From: Methylotetracoccus sp. | GTDB lineage: Bacteria > Pseudomonadota > Gammaproteobacteria > Methylococcales > Methylococcaceae | Assembly: GCA_025458755.1 (NCBI GenBank) | Contig: JALORT010000105.1 | Span: 1 to 7,091 of the forward strand | Length of the DNA stretch: 7,091 nucleotides | Direction: 5' to 3' | In this document: piece after piece, positions 5,669 to 7,091 of the stretch | Layout of the letters: each line of letters opens with the position of its first letter | Numbering within the stretch: the first letter of the stretch is position 1 | Program-made: the position numbers and the translations under genes | The notes under the pieces: generated by a model | The model's database searches: none | What the model was told of the DNA's origin: nothing | What the model saw: the letters and a program-made list of their open reading frames with translations, nothing else

Positions 5669-5828
5669 GGCTGGGGGTGCGCCTCCGCCGGGTCGATCAT
5701 GCGGAGCAGCACCTGACCGCATCGCCAATGTGCCGGTGACGGCACCGAGACGGTCGACCCGAAGATGAGGCGCTGAGAAACACCCTTCGAACCTGATCCG
5801 GTTAAAACCGGCGTAGGAAAGCCAGACC
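5669..5828 (+). ncRNA. TPP riboswitch (THI element) with a branched P3 extension
   Basis: This leader RNA senses thiamine pyrophosphate and lowers thiC expression when it is bound. The THI-box landmarks are in order: GGGGGTGC (5673-5680), CTGAGA (5773-5778), ACCCTTCGAACCTGAT (5782-5797) and GCGTAGGAAAGC (5811-5822), one base off the common GCGUAGGGAAGC. P1 is CTGG (5671-5674) with CCAG (5822-5825), extended by GG/CC across a bulged A. P2 is GGGTG (5675-5679) with CACCC (5781-5785). P3 is GCCTC (5681-5685) with GAGGC (5767-5771). The hairpin CCGGTT/AACCGG (5798-5811) is P5. Unlike compact examples, P3 carries a 71-base branched arm at 5690-5760. ThiC downstream confirms the assignment. Confidence 0.95.

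Positions 5829-7091
<1,263 letters not shown>

Overview
The window looks like ordinary chromosomal DNA of a GC-rich bacterium, most likely a gammaproteobacterium. I infer this from the Lgt tail, the E. coli-length ThyA (264 residues), a FolA and MoaC that keep E. coli-type motifs (MoaC matches E. coli residue numbering), and a ThiC preceded by a THI-box leader. I cannot name a genus. Genes are tightly packed, and no transposon, phage, CRISPR array, tRNA or rRNA is visible.

Layout. Bases 2-1658 carry a plus-strand run: the 3' end of lgt (lipoprotein maturation), then thyA and folA. The last two form the thymidylate cycle: ThyA makes dTMP and dihydrofolate, and FolA reduces the dihydrofolate. 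A 172-base gap with a strong hairpin (1726-1755) separates folA from moaC, which converges on it from the minus strand (molybdenum cofactor, 1832-2314). Divergent from moaC is a two-gene unit: a flavin-reductase-like FMN-binding protein (2380-2886), whose stop overlaps the TTG start of a nucleotidyltransferase-superfamily protein of unusual, archaeal-looking architecture (2883-3824).

After a 195-base gap comes a cluster of a small three-helix membrane protein (4020-4298), a HAD-family phosphatase/phosphomutase (4303-5010) and a second small membrane protein (5093-5392). The two membrane proteins are paralogues: I count 32 identical positions in 91 with no gaps. Both start after clear Shine-Dalgarno sequences. 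I do not recognise their family.

The last 1.7 kb is the thiamine gene thiC with its leader. A non-coding stretch (5393-5668) contains two perfect inverted repeats. It is followed by a TPP riboswitch (about 5669-5828) with a large branched P3 extension, then thiC from 5889 running off the window with 401 codons present.

The points most worth a second look are the paralogous membrane pair around the HAD gene, the nucleotidyltransferase translationally coupled to a flavoprotein, and the enlarged P3 arm of the riboswitch. I did not find a defence or mobile system.
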